Origin: Spirosoma aureum
GTDB lineage: Bacteria; Bacteroidota; Bacteroidia; Cytophagales; Spirosomataceae
Direction: 5' to 3'
DNA length: 64,000 nucleotides
Assembly (NCBI RefSeq): GCF_011604685.1
Contig: NZ_CP050063.1
Span: 5,726,501 to 5,790,500, forward strand
Both the position numbers and the translations under genes were made by a program. Position 1 is the stretch's first letter. Every line of letters starts with the position of its first letter. Below the pieces are notes generated by a model that saw only the letters and a program-made list of their open reading frames with translations, was not told the DNA's origin and searched no databases. Below are positions 10,122 to 19,393 of this stretch, piece after piece.

Positions 10122-10138
10122 AAGGGAGTATTTAATCA

Positions 10139-10996
10139 CTACAGGGATAAATGTTCGGACCGAACAGGCTCCCCATAAAAAACGGTAGCCTGACGGTCAA
10201 AATCCTCCGTTGAGTCGGTAGTCAGGAACGTTCGGTGACCATACTGGCTGCATTGCGCTTCGATTTCAGGATGGCGAGTCAGGTAATCGGCCAGACTATC
10301 GGCCACAATGCCACCCTGACTTAAAACCGTGGTATTGGCGGGTGCATATTGCCGGATCTTATTGAGTAAGAGCGGGTAATGGGTACAGGCTAGTAGAATC
10401 GTGTCAATTGTCGACGACTGAGCCATTAAGCGATCCATGTGTTGCTTCACGAAGTAGTCGGCTCCGGCACTGGCATATTCACCATTCTCAACCAGCGGCA
10501 CCCACATCGGACAAGCTTCCTGAAATACCCGTAACTCCGGAAAAAACTTGTCAATCTCAACCAGATATGATTCCGACGTCACGGTTCCGCGCGTAGCCAG
10601 AATACCAACATGACCTGTTTGCGAATAATTACCAATGACCTCAGTTGTTGGCCGGATAACCCCCAATACACGCCTGCTGGGCCCGTCCAGACCGGGCCCA
10701 TCCAGACCGGGAGCCAGTGTTGGTAAATCAAGTTGCTGAATATTGCGCAGAGCTTTGGCCGAAGCTGTGTTGCAGGCCAGAACGACCAGTCGGCAACCCC
10801 GGTCAAAAAGATGCCTGACACATTCGAGTGTATAGTGATAAACCGTATCGAAGGATCGGGTGCCGTAGGGTGTCCGGGCGTTATCGCCCAGATAGATGTA
10901 ATCGTACTGCGGAAGCTTATGCACGATTTCGCGCAGAACGGTCAGGCCACCGTAACCTGAATCAAATACGCCAATAGGTTGTGAAGATACTGTCAT
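10139..10996 (-). CDS. murI: Glutamate racemase
   Basis: Product of 285 residues. It converts L- to D-glutamate for peptidoglycan, in the cytosol. Both catalytic cysteines are present: Cys75 in VVLACNTASA and a second in ILLACTHYPLL near residue 204, plus GVFDSGYGGL at the N-terminus and the LGDNARTPYG loop. An oddity is a five-residue tandem repeat, PGLDGPGLDGP, near residue 98, caused by a 15-bp DNA duplication at 10679-10708; it lies in a region that is normally a loop and the frame is intact. The gene starts 2 nt after the amidohydrolase stop, so both share a transcript. Confidence 0.95.
   Translation of the reverse strand: MTVSSQPIGVFDSGYGGLTVLREIVHKLPQYDYIYLGDNARTPYGTRSFDTVYHYTLECVRHLFDRGCRLVVLACNTASAKALRNIQQLDLPTLAPGLDGPGLDGPSRRVLGVIRPTTEVIGNYSQTGHVGILATRGTVTSESYLVEIDKFFPELRVFQEACPMWVPLVENGEYASAGADYFVKQHMDRLMAQSSTIDTILLACTHYPLLLNKIRQYAPANTTVLSQGGIVADSLADYLTRHPEIEAQCSQYGHRTFLTTDSTEDFDRQATVFYGEPVRSEHLSL
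10679..10708. repeat. 15-bp tandem duplication inside murI
   Basis: GGGCCCGTCCAGACC (10679-10693) is followed at once by GGGCCCATCCAGACC (10694-10708), one base different. It adds five residues (GLDGP) without breaking the frame, as expected from slippage. Confidence 0.8.
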
Positions 10997-10998
10997 TG

Positions 10999-12423
10999 TT
11001 ACTTGCTGGCTTTCTTCTTCGCTTCGGCCAGTAAACCATCCAACGCCTTTCGATCATACACGGTTCCTCGCAAAATAACCGTATGAATGGCCTGGGTAGC
11101 CTCAATAGTCTCTAGTGGATTTTTGTCGAGCAACACGATATCGGCACTTTTACCCGTAGCAATAGCGCCGAACGTGGCTGTTTTTCCCAAGAAAACAGGC
11201 CCTGGAATAATGGCCGACTGAAGGGCTTGCAGCGGTGTGAGCCCGGCTTTTACGAAATAGGCAAGTTCGTGATGCAGGCCGACACCCGGATAAACATAGG
11301 AATTCAAAAAGCCTGCATCGGTTCCGGCCATGATCGTAACACCCGCTTTGTGCAACAGAGGAAGCAGTGAACTGGTTTTTTCATAGAGGGCGTGCCGTTC
11401 GGCAATGGCGTCGGGACCATCTTTAGCCACCCGACTCACCCGCCAGGCATAGGTGTTTTTCAAGCCCTGCCCGATGTATTGTAAGTAGCTATCCTGCTGA
11501 TGATTATCCTGATCCAGAAACGCAATTGTCCGGCTGATCGTGAGTGTTGGCACAACGAACGTACCATTCTTTGCCATCCGTCGGTAAACGGCCAGAGCGG
11601 TTGCTTCATCAAAACTCTGCGTAACCATTGGGGAAGCCAACCGGGTTGTCAACTGACCCGACATTACCTTTTCGGCGACTTCCTTATCGCGCGTTGACCC
11701 CGCTTTTAGCACATAGCTCATATGCTCTACCGAACCCAAACCAGCCGAAGAAACCTGATCCATTGTCAGGGCGAATGGTACGTGGCCCGACGTTTTCATG
11801 CCGCGCTTTTTGGCTTCCTGAAGAATATACAGATAGATATCCGGCTTAATGGCATTATCGGTAATCTTCACAAAATCGACCTTTAGCCCTTGCAGGGAGT
11901 CGAGCATTTTATCTACCTCAGGCTTCGTGCTGACTTCAATATCACCTACCCAGCTCGATTTGTACCCTTCGAGTTTTGGCCCCGATGTAAACAGAGTTGG
12001 CCCGGCCAGCTCATCTTTTGCAATCTGATCGCGCCATTTTAGAACGGACGGGCTCAGATCAGCTGCGGCATCACGTATGCCCGTAATTCCGTAAGCGATG
12101 TACAATGGAAAGAGATTTTTATTCTCCTCAATCAATGTATCGCCCCCGCCAAAATGGACGTGCATATCCCAAAGACCCGGAATGATAAACTTCCCGGTTG
12201 CATCGACAATCGTTTTCGCCTGAAAATTCTTCAGTTGCGATTCATCGAATACGCCTACGATGGTTTTCCCACGGGTAGCGATCAGTTTCTTTGTCAGAAT
12301 GTTGCCCGTTCGCACATCAATCAGCGAACCGGATTTGATCAGTACATCGACGTTCTGCTTTTGGGCATACGTGAATTTGGAGATTGAAAGTAGAAAAGAT
12401 AAGCCAAGCAGAAGGTTTTTCAT
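10999..12423 (-). CDS. Secreted amidohydrolase (imidazolonepropionase-like)
   Basis: Product of 474 residues with a signal peptide of about 20 residues (MKNLLLGLSFLL...FTYA). It belongs to the metal-dependent amidohydrolase superfamily: DMHVHFGG near residue 87 supplies the H-x-H ligands, GHVPFAL and EHMSYVL the two later histidines, and TIMAGTDAGF the catalytic aspartate. The N- and C-terminal beta-sandwich pieces (VDVLIKSGSLIDVRTG, and KSADIVLLDKNPL) are also present. Secreted members often hydrolyse dipeptides or cyclic amides. Co-transcription with murI, 2 nt downstream, could hint at cell-wall peptide recycling, but that is inference. Substrate not determinable. Confidence 0.88.
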   Translation of the reverse strand: MKNLLLGLSFLLSISKFTYAQKQNVDVLIKSGSLIDVRTGNILTKKLIATRGKTIVGVFDESQLKNFQAKTIVDATGKFIIPGLWDMHVHFGGGDTLIEENKNLFPLYIAYGITGIRDAAADLSPSVLKWRDQIAKDELAGPTLFTSGPKLEGYKSSWVGDIEVSTKPEVDKMLDSLQGLKVDFVKITDNAIKPDIYLYILQEAKKRGMKTSGHVPFALTMDQVSSAGLGSVEHMSYVLKAGSTRDKEVAEKVMSGQLTTRLASPMVTQSFDEATALAVYRRMAKNGTFVVPTLTISRTIAFLDQDNHQQDSYLQYIGQGLKNTYAWRVSRVAKDGPDAIAERHALYEKTSSLLPLLHKAGVTIMAGTDAGFLNSYVYPGVGLHHELAYFVKAGLTPLQALQSAIIPGPVFLGKTATFGAIATGKSADIVLLDKNPLETIEATQAIHTVILRGTVYDRKALDGLLAEAKKKASK

Positions 12424-12445
12424 GGTGTGTAGGATGAATGATTGA

Positions 12446-12829
12446 CTATAGAAGCTTTACGTGTTCTTTTAACCAATCCGTAAATTGCTCCCGCGTTAAG
12501 GCTCCGTCTGCAACCTGTAGGATAATTTTCTCCTGTTCATCAATACTGGCTACGATTTCATATCCATTCAACACCAGGAGTACTTCCATTACAGCATGGC
12601 CAATTCGCTTATTTCCATCCACAAACGGATGATTGCAAATCAACAGATACCCAGTAAGAGCTGCTTTATCAAACAAAGTCGGATATAGCTCACTTCCATC
12701 AAATGTGGCAAAAGGCTGTATAAGGGCTGATGCAACCGCTTCCTGATTACGAATGCCCAAGCTCCCTCCTGACAGATGAATAATTCGTTCATGTAACAGG
12801 AATACCTCAGGAAGGGATAAACGTTTCAT
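12446..12829 (-). CDS. doc: Doc-type Fic-domain toxin
   Basis: Product of 127 residues, the size of Doc (death on curing). The Fic active-site motif is HPFVDGNKRIGH at residues 67-78, close to Doc's H-x-F-x-D-A-N-K-R. Doc proteins phosphorylate elongation factor Tu and stop translation; a Gly in place of Ala in the motif is tolerated in related proteins. The ATG at 12829 overlaps the upstream antitoxin stop by one base (TGATG), a typical translational coupling of antitoxin then toxin. An alternative TTG 3 nt earlier is less likely. It is inserted in a run of housekeeping genes between alaS and the amidohydrolase. Confidence 0.87.
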   Translation of the reverse strand: MKRLSLPEVFLLHERIIHLSGGSLGIRNQEAVASALIQPFATFDGSELYPTLFDKAALTGYLLICNHPFVDGNKRIGHAVMEVLLVLNGYEIVASIDEQEKIILQVADGALTREQFTDWLKEHVKLL

Positions 12830-13023
12830 CAAGCTAACCGTTCGTATAATGCCTTATTTTTCGTAAGCACATAAGCAATCGCCTGTTCAGGAACAGGCGA
12901 TTGCCGCACTAAAGATTCAATTGTCTGTTTCAATAACTCATCCACCGTCAAGTGTACCGATTCAGCTTTAAGCTGCAGAGCCTCCAATTGTTGATCAGGA
13001 AGCGTCAATTGTATGGTTGCCAT
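12829..13023 (-). CDS. Antitoxin of the Doc toxin
   Basis: Small product of 64 residues starting at ATG 13023; the longer frame to 13140 would overlap the end of alaS and is rejected. MATIQLTLPDQQLEALQLKA followed by a helix HLTVDELLKQTIESLV suggests a short beta strand then helices, as in ribbon-helix-helix type repressors, and the C-terminal tail (AYVLTKNKALYERLA) would be the toxin-binding part. It is not recognisably Phd. Its position directly upstream of, and overlapping, the toxin gene is the main evidence. It probably also represses its own operon, but no palindromic operator is obvious in the 19 nt after alaS. Confidence 0.8.
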   Translation of the reverse strand: MATIQLTLPDQQLEALQLKAESVHLTVDELLKQTIESLVRQSPVPEQAIAYVLTKNKALYERLA

Positions 13024-13042
13024 AATTTTTCGCTTTGCTTCT

Positions 13043-15700
13043 CTACCCCAGCAGTTCTTTACCCTGCGCCAGTGCGGCATCCAAACCCGACGAATCAGAA
13101 CCACCTGCGGTAGCAAAGAACGGCTGGCCACCGCCACCACCTTTGATATTTTTAGCTAACTCCTTAACAACCTGACCAGCATTCAGATTACGGCCCTGAA
13201 TCAGGGAGTCGGGCAGCATAACAGCCAGTTGTGGTTTCCCGTTGATGTCAGCGCCGAGTACCACAGCCAGATTATCAACCTTTGCTTTCAGATCGTACGC
13301 CAGTTGTTTCAGCGCATCGGCAGAAGGCACATCCACCCGTTCTACCAGACGAGCGTGCCCGTTTATGGTTTCCACTTTCTCGAGAAGCTGGTTTTTCAGT
13401 TGCTGAACTTTCTCATTCTGTAAGGCTTCGACCTGTTTTTGCAAAGAACTCCGCTCTTCCAGCAACGACTGTACGGCTTTTACGACATCTTTCGGCGCTT
13501 TCAGTAATTCTTTCAACTCCGAAACAACGGCCATTTGCTCGTTGACCAATGCTTCGGCACCCGCCGACGTTTTGGCCTCTACCCGACGAACACCCGTCGA
13601 AACGGACCCTTCGCCGGTAAATTTGAACAGACCAATATGACCCGTTGCCGGTACATGCGTGCCCCCACAGAGTTCGACCGAGTAATTGGGATCGAAGGTA
13701 ATGACGCGAACGAAATCACCGTATTTTTCACCGAACAGGGCGGTTGCTCCTAAGCCCTTAGCCTGTTCGATCGGCACGTTGCGCTTTTCATCGAGTTTAA
13801 TATCCTCCCGGATTTTCTCATTCACAATCCGTTCCACTTCAGCCAGTTGCTCGTCGGTCACTTTGCTAAAGTGCGAGAAGTCGAACCGCAGCGCATCAGG
13901 GCCAACATACGAACCTTTCTGAGCTACGTGCGGACCTAACACTTCGCGCAAAGCCGAATGGAGCAGGTGCGTTGCCGAGTGATTGCTGCTGGTCAGGCCA
14001 CGGCGGGCCGTGTTGATGACTGCATACACCGTATCCGTTTCGGCCAATAGATCATCAATGCCCGTTACATCCTCAACGATATGAATGGTCAGGTCGTTTT
14101 CTTTCTTCGTATCCAGCACGGTCAATGTCCCGATCTGATCCGAACCAGCAAAGAGTTCCAGCACGCCCGTATCGCCAATCTGTCCGCCTGATTCAGCGTA
14201 GAAAGGCGTTTTATCGAGTACGATCTGCACCTGTGTTCCCTGCTTATTCTTGATCTTACGATACTTCACAAGCTGCGCATAGGCTTCAGGCTGATCGTAT
14301 CCCACAAATTCGACCTTATCTGTTTCGGCCAGTTCAATCCAGTCACCAGCCGATGAGACAGCATCTTTTCTCGACCGTACTTTTTGTTCCTGAAGCGATT
14401 TCTGGAAACCCGCTTCGTCGATGGTGAGGCCTTTTTCGCGGGCGATCAGGGCCGTCAGGTCGGCCGGGAAACCGAAGGTATCGTTCAGTTCAAAGACCGT
14501 TTCGCCCGGAATTTCTGACTTGCCCTCGGTTGTCAACTGACCAATAATCTGATCGAGACGGCCTAAACCCGTTCCGAGCGTACGAAGGAAGGCAATTTCT
14601 TCCTCCCGGATTACTGTTGCCACGAAATCGCGCTGAGCGTTCAGTTCGGGGAACACGTCGGCAAACTGCATGGCCAGCGTCGGCACAAGTTTGGTCATAA
14701 ATGGCTCATTCATTCCCAAATACGAGTAGCCATACCGAATAGCCCGGCGCAGAATTCGCCGGATTACGTAGCCCGCTTTGGCATTCGAGGGAACAAGTCC
14801 ATCGGCAATGGCAAAAGACACTGCCCGGATGTGATCAGCAATGACGCGCATGGCCACGTCCGATTTGTCCATCGTGCCACCGTACTGTTTTCCCGACAGT
14901 TCTTCGATGACCCGAATCGTTCCCGAAAAAACGTCGGTATCGTAGTTCGATTTTTTACCCTGAATCGCCATACACAACCGCTCGAAACCCATGCCTGTAT
15001 CAACGTGGCGGGCGGGCAGCGGCTCCAGCGAACCGTCGGCCTTGCGGTTGAACTGCATAAACACGAGGTTCCAGATTTCAACCACCTGCGGATGATCGGC
15101 GTTTACCAGTTCCTTACCCGGTTTTTCGGCGATTTCTTCGGCTGAACGCAGGTCGACGTGAATCTCTGAGCAGGGGCCGCATGGACCGGTATCACCCATT
15201 TCCCAGAAATTATCTTTTTTGTTGCCATAAATGATCCGATCTTCACCAACGATAGGCTGCCAGAGATCAAACGCTTCCTGATCGAAGGGGACATTATCTT
15301 TCTCATCGCCCTGAAATACAGAAACATAAAGTCGATCTTTGGGCAATTTATACACCTCCGTCAGCAGCTCCCACGCCCAGGTAATGGCTTCTTTCTTGAA
15401 ATAATCCCCAAACGACCAGTTGCCGAGCATCTCGAACATGGTGTGGTGATAGGTATCGAAACCAACATCTTCGAGGTCATTGTGTTTACCCGAAACGCGC
15501 AGGCATTTTTGGGTATCCGCCACTCGTTTCGACGGGGGCGTACCATTGCCAAGGAAGAAGTCTTTAAACTGAGCCATGCCCGAGTTGTTGAACATCAGCG
15601 TTGGGTCGTTTTTGGCAACGAGCGGGGCCGAAGCAACAATCAGGTGTTCTTTAGAACGGAAGAAGTCGAGAAAATGCCGACGTATTTCGTGGGAAGTCAT
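13043..15700 (-). CDS. alaS: Alanyl-tRNA synthetase
   Basis: Product of 885 residues, full-length AlaRS. It charges tRNA-Ala. The class II catalytic core begins [14 protein letters not shown] and includes the motif 2 region [16 protein letters not shown]; the editing domain has NHSATHLLH near residue 570 and [13 protein letters not shown] near 676, giving the zinc-binding H/H/C/H set; a C-terminal coiled coil ([20 protein letters not shown]) and the [11 protein letters not shown]-Ala end are intact. ATG 15700 fits family N-termini; an ATG at 15712 is an alternative. It leads a co-directional run with the toxin-antitoxin pair, amidohydrolase and murI. A -7 box match lies about 95 bp upstream. 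Confidence 0.97.
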   Translation of the reverse strand: MTSHEIRRHFLDFFRSKEHLIVASAPLVAKNDPTLMFNNSGMAQFKDFFLGNGTPPSKRVADTQKCLRVSGKHNDLEDVGFDTYHHTMFEMLGNWSFGDYFKKEAITWAWELLTEVYKLPKDRLYVSVFQGDEKDNVPFDQEAFDLWQPIVGEDRIIYGNKKDNFWEMGDTGPCGPCSEIHVDLRSAEEIAEKPGKELVNADHPQVVEIWNLVFMQFNRKADGSLEPLPARHVDTGMGFERLCMAIQGKKSNYDTDVFSGTIRVIEELSGKQYGGTMDKSDVAMRVIADHIRAVSFAIADGLVPSNAKAGYVIRRILRRAIRYGYSYLGMNEPFMTKLVPTLAMQFADVFPELNAQRDFVATVIREEEIAFLRTLGTGLGRLDQIIGQLTTEGKSEIPGETVFELNDTFGFPADLTALIAREKGLTIDEAGFQKSLQEQKVRSRKDAVSSAGDWIELAETDKVEFVGYDQPEAYAQLVKYRKIKNKQGTQVQIVLDKTPFYAESGGQIGDTGVLELFAGSDQIGTLTVLDTKKENDLTIHIVEDVTGIDDLLAETDTVYAVINTARRGLTSSNHSATHLLHSALREVLGPHVAQKGSYVGPDALRFDFSHFSKVTDEQLAEVERIVNEKIREDIKLDEKRNVPIEQAKGLGATALFGEKYGDFVRVITFDPNYSVELCGGTHVPATGHIGLFKFTGEGSVSTGVRRVEAKTSAGAEALVNEQMAVVSELKELLKAPKDVVKAVQSLLEERSSLQKQVEALQNEKVQQLKNQLLEKVETINGHARLVERVDVPSADALKQLAYDLKAKVDNLAVVLGADINGKPQLAVMLPDSLIQGRNLNAGQVVKELAKNIKGGGGGQPFFATAGGSDSSGLDAALAQGKELLG

Positions 15701-15792
15701 TGTGTTAGTCATTAGTCGACAGTCGATCAATCAGTAGTATCGCAAAACGCTACTAACGAACGGCTAACGATTACTGACCAACAACTGATTCG

Positions 15793-15800
15793 CAAAATTA
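15793..15800 (-). promoter_or_regulatory. Predicted -7 box for alaS
   Basis: TAATTTTG on the minus strand matches TAnnTTTG. Transcription would start near 15786, giving a leader of about 86 nt. A TTCGG sequence about 20 nt further upstream is a weak candidate for the -33 element. The box lies in the divergent region shared with the MerR gene. Confidence 0.45.
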
Positions 15801-15844
15801 CGCCAAAACTTGCAGGTTTAACCGAACATCAGCAAGTTTGTCAT

Positions 15845-16198
15845 ATGGAAAGCCCCGGCAAGTTTTATTATGGCATTAAGGAAGTGGCAGAGATGTTTGG
15901 GATCAATGCTTCGAAACTGCGGTATTATGAAAAGGAGTTTCCGACGCTCCAGCCCAAGAAAAACCGATCTGGCGACCGGGTATACACACAAGCTGATATC
16001 GATCACCTGAAAGAAATTCTGGATTTAATTGACAATCAGAAATTCACCCTGCCCGGAGCCCGCGAGTTTTTGAAAGAGCGTGACGCCCGTCGACGCGAGA
16101 ATGCCCGTCATATTGTCAAACTCCAGAAAATAAAATCGTTTCTCGAACAGATGCGCGCCGGATTAGACAGGCCACAGGCTGATAGCGTAGCAGACTAA
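15845..16198 (+). CDS. MerR-family transcriptional regulator
   Basis: Product of 117 residues. The N-terminal winged helix-turn-helix is clear: FYYGIKEVAEMFGINASKLRY followed by YEKEFPTL and the RVYTQADIDHLKEILDLI wing/helix block. The C-terminal part is a short coiled coil (dimerisation) with no cysteine-rich metal site, so not a MerR metal sensor; short regulators of this type are common next to housekeeping genes in Bacteroidetes. Divergent from alaS with 144 bp between starts, so it may act there, but no dyad typical of MerR operators was found. Confidence 0.9.
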   Translation: MESPGKFYYGIKEVAEMFGINASKLRYYEKEFPTLQPKKNRSGDRVYTQADIDHLKEILDLIDNQKFTLPGAREFLKERDARRRENARHIVKLQKIKSFLEQMRAGLDRPQADSVAD

Positions 16199-16231
16199 AA
16201 AGTTAGATTCCGGGTAAAGCTCATTGGTTGC

Positions 16232-16762
16232 TTATTTCCTGAACATAGGGAGCGGATTCATCGGATGCCGAAAGAAGTTTTTTGTGGTTGCCCGAATGAG
16301 AAAAGCATGAAATCCTAAGTTCGGCAATTGCTTTCTGTTGGCTTCGATTTTTTGCTTATCGTAACCAAACGTTAACAACCCCAGTGAAACATCGATCCAA
16401 TCGGCCTTTCGAAAGTTTTCTACTGTTTCAGTAAATGCACCCCGGTATTTTGTGGTTTTATGATGCCAATAAATCATTAAAGAAATTTCTTGTATCCAGT
16501 CCTGTTTATGGATTTTTGTCAAATAAATTTTGGCCTGTTCAACTGAAGGATCTAGATAATCTATTGTATGATTAGTCCAGATTCCAATATCATGGAATAC
16601 GGTAGCAACTGCATATTTTTCTTTATTTTCTTTTTTGTTATCAATTAGTAAACAATTCAAGTAAACACGATATACGTGGTTCCTATATTTTTCATAGTCT
16701 TCGCCAATAATCGGCTTAAAATCATTTAGTATATCGTCAATTACCTTAATTGAATAGTTCAT
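16232..16762 (-). CDS. HD-domain protein
   Basis: Product of 176 residues. The HD metal-binding set is visible: His29 (YRNHVYR), HD at residues 57-58 (VFHDIGIW), a later histidine pair in IYWHHKTTKY and an aspartate in FRKADWIDVSLG. HD proteins are metal-dependent phosphohydrolases, often of nucleotides or signalling molecules; the substrate here is unknown. The coding DNA is noticeably richer in A+T than its neighbours, with many AAA/TTT runs, hinting at recent acquisition together with the DinB gene next to it. Confidence 0.85.
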   Translation of the reverse strand: MNYSIKVIDDILNDFKPIIGEDYEKYRNHVYRVYLNCLLIDNKKENKEKYAVATVFHDIGIWTNHTIDYLDPSVEQAKIYLTKIHKQDWIQEISLMIYWHHKTTKYRGAFTETVENFRKADWIDVSLGLLTFGYDKQKIEANRKQLPNLGFHAFLIRATTKNFFRHPMNPLPMFRK

Positions 16763-16888
16763 CTTTTTTATACTATTAAAACAAAACTATCGAGACAACA
16801 ACGCCCAACTTTCAATACAGTCGAGGGCACGCCAACGATTACAATTAAGCCATTGTTCGTTTAAAAATTCATTCACAACGTCTGATTT

Positions 16889-17413
16889 TTAGTTCGCTCT
16901 TCGTAAACCAAAGTCATACCGTTCACCATGAATTCGCTTTAAAATACCCAATTGACCACAATGCCACATTGTATGCTTTATATTCCAGTCCAATGCATCA
17001 AATTTGGTTCTCGCAATCGGGTGTGGAATTGGCGTAGGCTCTAATTCGAGATCAAGATCTTCGACAGATAATGACTTAATTATATCAATTGATTTATTCT
17101 GCATTGCCACCAATTGGCTTTGCAGTTCTTTCAGATCTACTTTCCCAACTGCATTTTTGGGTGGTGCAGCGGTGTACAGTTCATCATATTTTTTTAGCGG
17201 AATTTTCTGAAGTATATCCATTTGGTGACCAGAAATAACCATAATTGAATGGTAATAAACGCTAACAATCAGGTGGCCAGCCTGCCAGCTTACCGATGAT
17301 TCAATTACTTCAGGAATATCGTCCCATTTTTCATAGGGTATTGAACTAATCAATCTGTTCGTCCAATCATAGGCAACCTCGGTTTGCTTGACAAAACTTT
17401 CAATCAGATTCAT
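16889..17413 (-). CDS. DinB-superfamily protein
   Basis: Product of 174 residues forming a predicted four-helix bundle. Likely metal-binding histidines are in VSWQAGHLIV (about residue 47) and in the C-terminal HTMWHCGQLGILKR, which is a typical DinB/YfiT ending. Members include thiol-dependent transferases; most bacterial copies have no known substrate. The gene is also A+T-richer than average and lies 126 bp upstream of the HD gene on the same strand. A second, unrelated-looking DinB protein is at 27963-28568. Confidence 0.82.
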   Translation of the reverse strand: MNLIESFVKQTEVAYDWTNRLISSIPYEKWDDIPEVIESSVSWQAGHLIVSVYYHSIMVISGHQMDILQKIPLKKYDELYTAAPPKNAVGKVDLKELQSQLVAMQNKSIDIIKSLSVEDLDLELEPTPIPHPIARTKFDALDWNIKHTMWHCGQLGILKRIHGERYDFGLRRAN

Positions 17414-17482
17414 TTGATTTAAAGGAATGGGCTAACGTTAGCTCTCCAATATACGTACTTTTTAGTATTCGTCAGTATTGGA

Positions 17483-19324
17483 TCACAACGCCTTCATAAA
17501 TGCGACCAGTGCGGCCTGCTCCTTTTTTGTCAGATCCAGTTTTGAATCGGGTAAGGTCTGATTAGGCAGGTTGAAACCCAGTCCATTCCCTCCTCCCCGA
17601 TCATAAAAATCGACAACCTGTTCGAGGGTTTGATAAACGCCATTGTGCATGTATGGAGCGGTTTTCGCCACGTGCCGAATTGTAGGCGTTTTGAAGGCAT
17701 GCTTTTGAAGATCCATAGCCGTCGTTTTGAATTTACCTACATCAGCGTCAAGCTGCTCATTAGCCGAAGTGGCTGGGGTACCCAAGACTTCGCTTTCGGT
17801 TTTGGCGAACATAGGTGGAACTGTTCCGTTGAATAGCGGGAAAAAATGGCAGGTAGCGCACTGGCCTTTGCCCATAAACAGGTTGAAACCCTGCTTTTCT
17901 TCTGTTGTAAGTTGGGCCGGTTGATTCGGGCCAGCATCGTTCCGCAGAAACCGATCGATCCGTGAATCAAGACTTGTTAATGAACGGATATAGCTGGCAA
18001 GGGCGTTTTTGACTGTATATTCCGTAACGCCTTCTTTGTAGGCGTTGATGAAGCGGTTGCGGTATTCATTGCGTTGTTGCAGGGCACGAACCGCAGCGGG
18101 CAGTGAACCGTGCATTTCCGTCTCATTGGCAATGACGTCGCTGGCCTGATCCTCCAGGAACACGACTCTGGAGTCCATAAACTGCACGGCCTGCAACGAC
18201 GCATTCAGGAGCGTGGGGGCATTTCGTTTACTGCGCGACCCTGCCATGCCCAAACTCGTTGGTTCACCGTCCGTAAATGCACGTTCCGGCTGATGGCACG
18301 ATGCACAACTACGTTTTGAATTACCCGACAGTATCGGATCATAAAACAATAACTTACCCAGCGCAACCCGCTCGGCAGTAGGTCGGTCATCGTTCGAATT
18401 GACGAAAAAATTGCCGTCAAATGCATCAGGATCAGTTAGTGTCCGGGCCTGCGCTGACAGAAAACGGCTTTCCTGAAAAACAGGGATGTTCAATGCTCTT
18501 TGGGCATCGAGCAACAAACCACTTAGCACATTAGCTTGATTTGTAATAAACGCCAACCGGTCAAATCGGTTAAAATCGGGGCCACGGTTTAAGGTGGAAA
18601 TGGCATCAGCAAAAATATGATCCAGTTGAGTTGCCAGTCTGGCATCTTTGTCGGACAGCTTGTAGAAACTTAAATGCTGCCGTAGACTTTCCAGTACCTG
18701 AACGGCCTCCGGCAACGAATGGCGCGCAATCGGCGAATCGAAACCGGTAATACCAAGCGAAATAAGCCGGAACACATCCAGCCGCATGGCATCAAAAATG
18801 TGACTATCAGTCATTTCGTTAGTAGCAGCCACTTTAGTCAACCGACCGACATTCGACACTAACAACGCAACCTGCTCAACAGCTTCGGTATGTTGTTCTG
18901 GCTCATAGTGAAACACGAACTCTTCCAGCACCTGTAATCCTTCGGGCTGCTCTACCCTTTTGTCGGCTTCGTCTACCTCAGGGAGGTTGGGTCCGTTGAT
19001 ACTCTTGGCGGTTTCGGGGTTGTATAATTCAGTTAGAAACTCAACCCGTTTATAGCGTAGCCGCGCTTCCAGAAAAGCCTGTTTCCAGGCTGCGACAGGG
19101 CGCTTTTCGACAATAACCCGTTGTAGCTTCCGTACCGCCGAATCGAGCAGTGCGATGTCGCTTACGTATTGCATCTGAACCCGTTGCAGGGGAGTCGGCC
19201 GGGGTCGAAACAATCCATATAGCCCAATCAGCAATAAGAGTCCGGCAGTAAGCGCAACAATCCACCACACATTCGGTTCAGCGGTTTTATGGGCAGGTAC
19301 TGGACGATTTTTTTCCGAGATCAT
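17483..19324 (-). CDS. Membrane-anchored di-haem cytochrome c peroxidase (MauG type) with N-terminal imelysin-like region
   Basis: Product of 613 residues. An N-terminal membrane anchor (WWIVALTAGLLLLIGLYGLF, residues about 24-43) is followed by about 230 helical residues resembling the imelysin-like domain found on other Bacteroidetes peroxidases, then a di-haem peroxidase with two haem-c sites, CASCH near residue 338 and CATCH near residue 487, and the conserved NAPTLLN and KTPTIRHVAKTAPYMHNG segments. Such enzymes reduce hydrogen peroxide or oxidise protein side chains in the periplasm. A terminator hairpin separates it from the PhoX-like gene upstream. Whether it is a peroxidase or a MauG-type oxidase cannot be told by eye. 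Confidence 0.9.
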   Translation of the reverse strand: MISEKNRPVPAHKTAEPNVWWIVALTAGLLLLIGLYGLFRPRPTPLQRVQMQYVSDIALLDSAVRKLQRVIVEKRPVAAWKQAFLEARLRYKRVEFLTELYNPETAKSINGPNLPEVDEADKRVEQPEGLQVLEEFVFHYEPEQHTEAVEQVALLVSNVGRLTKVAATNEMTDSHIFDAMRLDVFRLISLGITGFDSPIARHSLPEAVQVLESLRQHLSFYKLSDKDARLATQLDHIFADAISTLNRGPDFNRFDRLAFITNQANVLSGLLLDAQRALNIPVFQESRFLSAQARTLTDPDAFDGNFFVNSNDDRPTAERVALGKLLFYDPILSGNSKRSCASCHQPERAFTDGEPTSLGMAGSRSKRNAPTLLNASLQAVQFMDSRVVFLEDQASDVIANETEMHGSLPAAVRALQQRNEYRNRFINAYKEGVTEYTVKNALASYIRSLTSLDSRIDRFLRNDAGPNQPAQLTTEEKQGFNLFMGKGQCATCHFFPLFNGTVPPMFAKTESEVLGTPATSANEQLDADVGKFKTTAMDLQKHAFKTPTIRHVAKTAPYMHNGVYQTLEQVVDFYDRGGGNGLGFNLPNQTLPDSKLDLTKKEQAALVAFMKAL

Positions 19325-19339
19325 ATCGATGGGTAAGCA

Positions 19340-19370
19340 AAAAGCCTGACCAGCAAAAGACCAGTCAGGC
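19340..19370 (-). terminator. Hairpin terminator between the PhoX-like and peroxidase genes
   Basis: On the minus strand the 7-bp arms GCCTGAC / GTCAGGC (19370-19364 and 19350-19344) enclose a 13-nt loop and are followed by TTTTTGC. It sits only about 16 nt before the peroxidase ATG, so it could work as an attenuator rather than a full stop. Confidence 0.6.
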
Positions 19371-19393
19371 AGTGTACTTCTAAAAAACGAGGG

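Noticed and set aside
15831..15844. -7 type box directly upstream of the MerR gene
   Set aside because: AAGTTTG before the ATG lacks the TA at the right distance.
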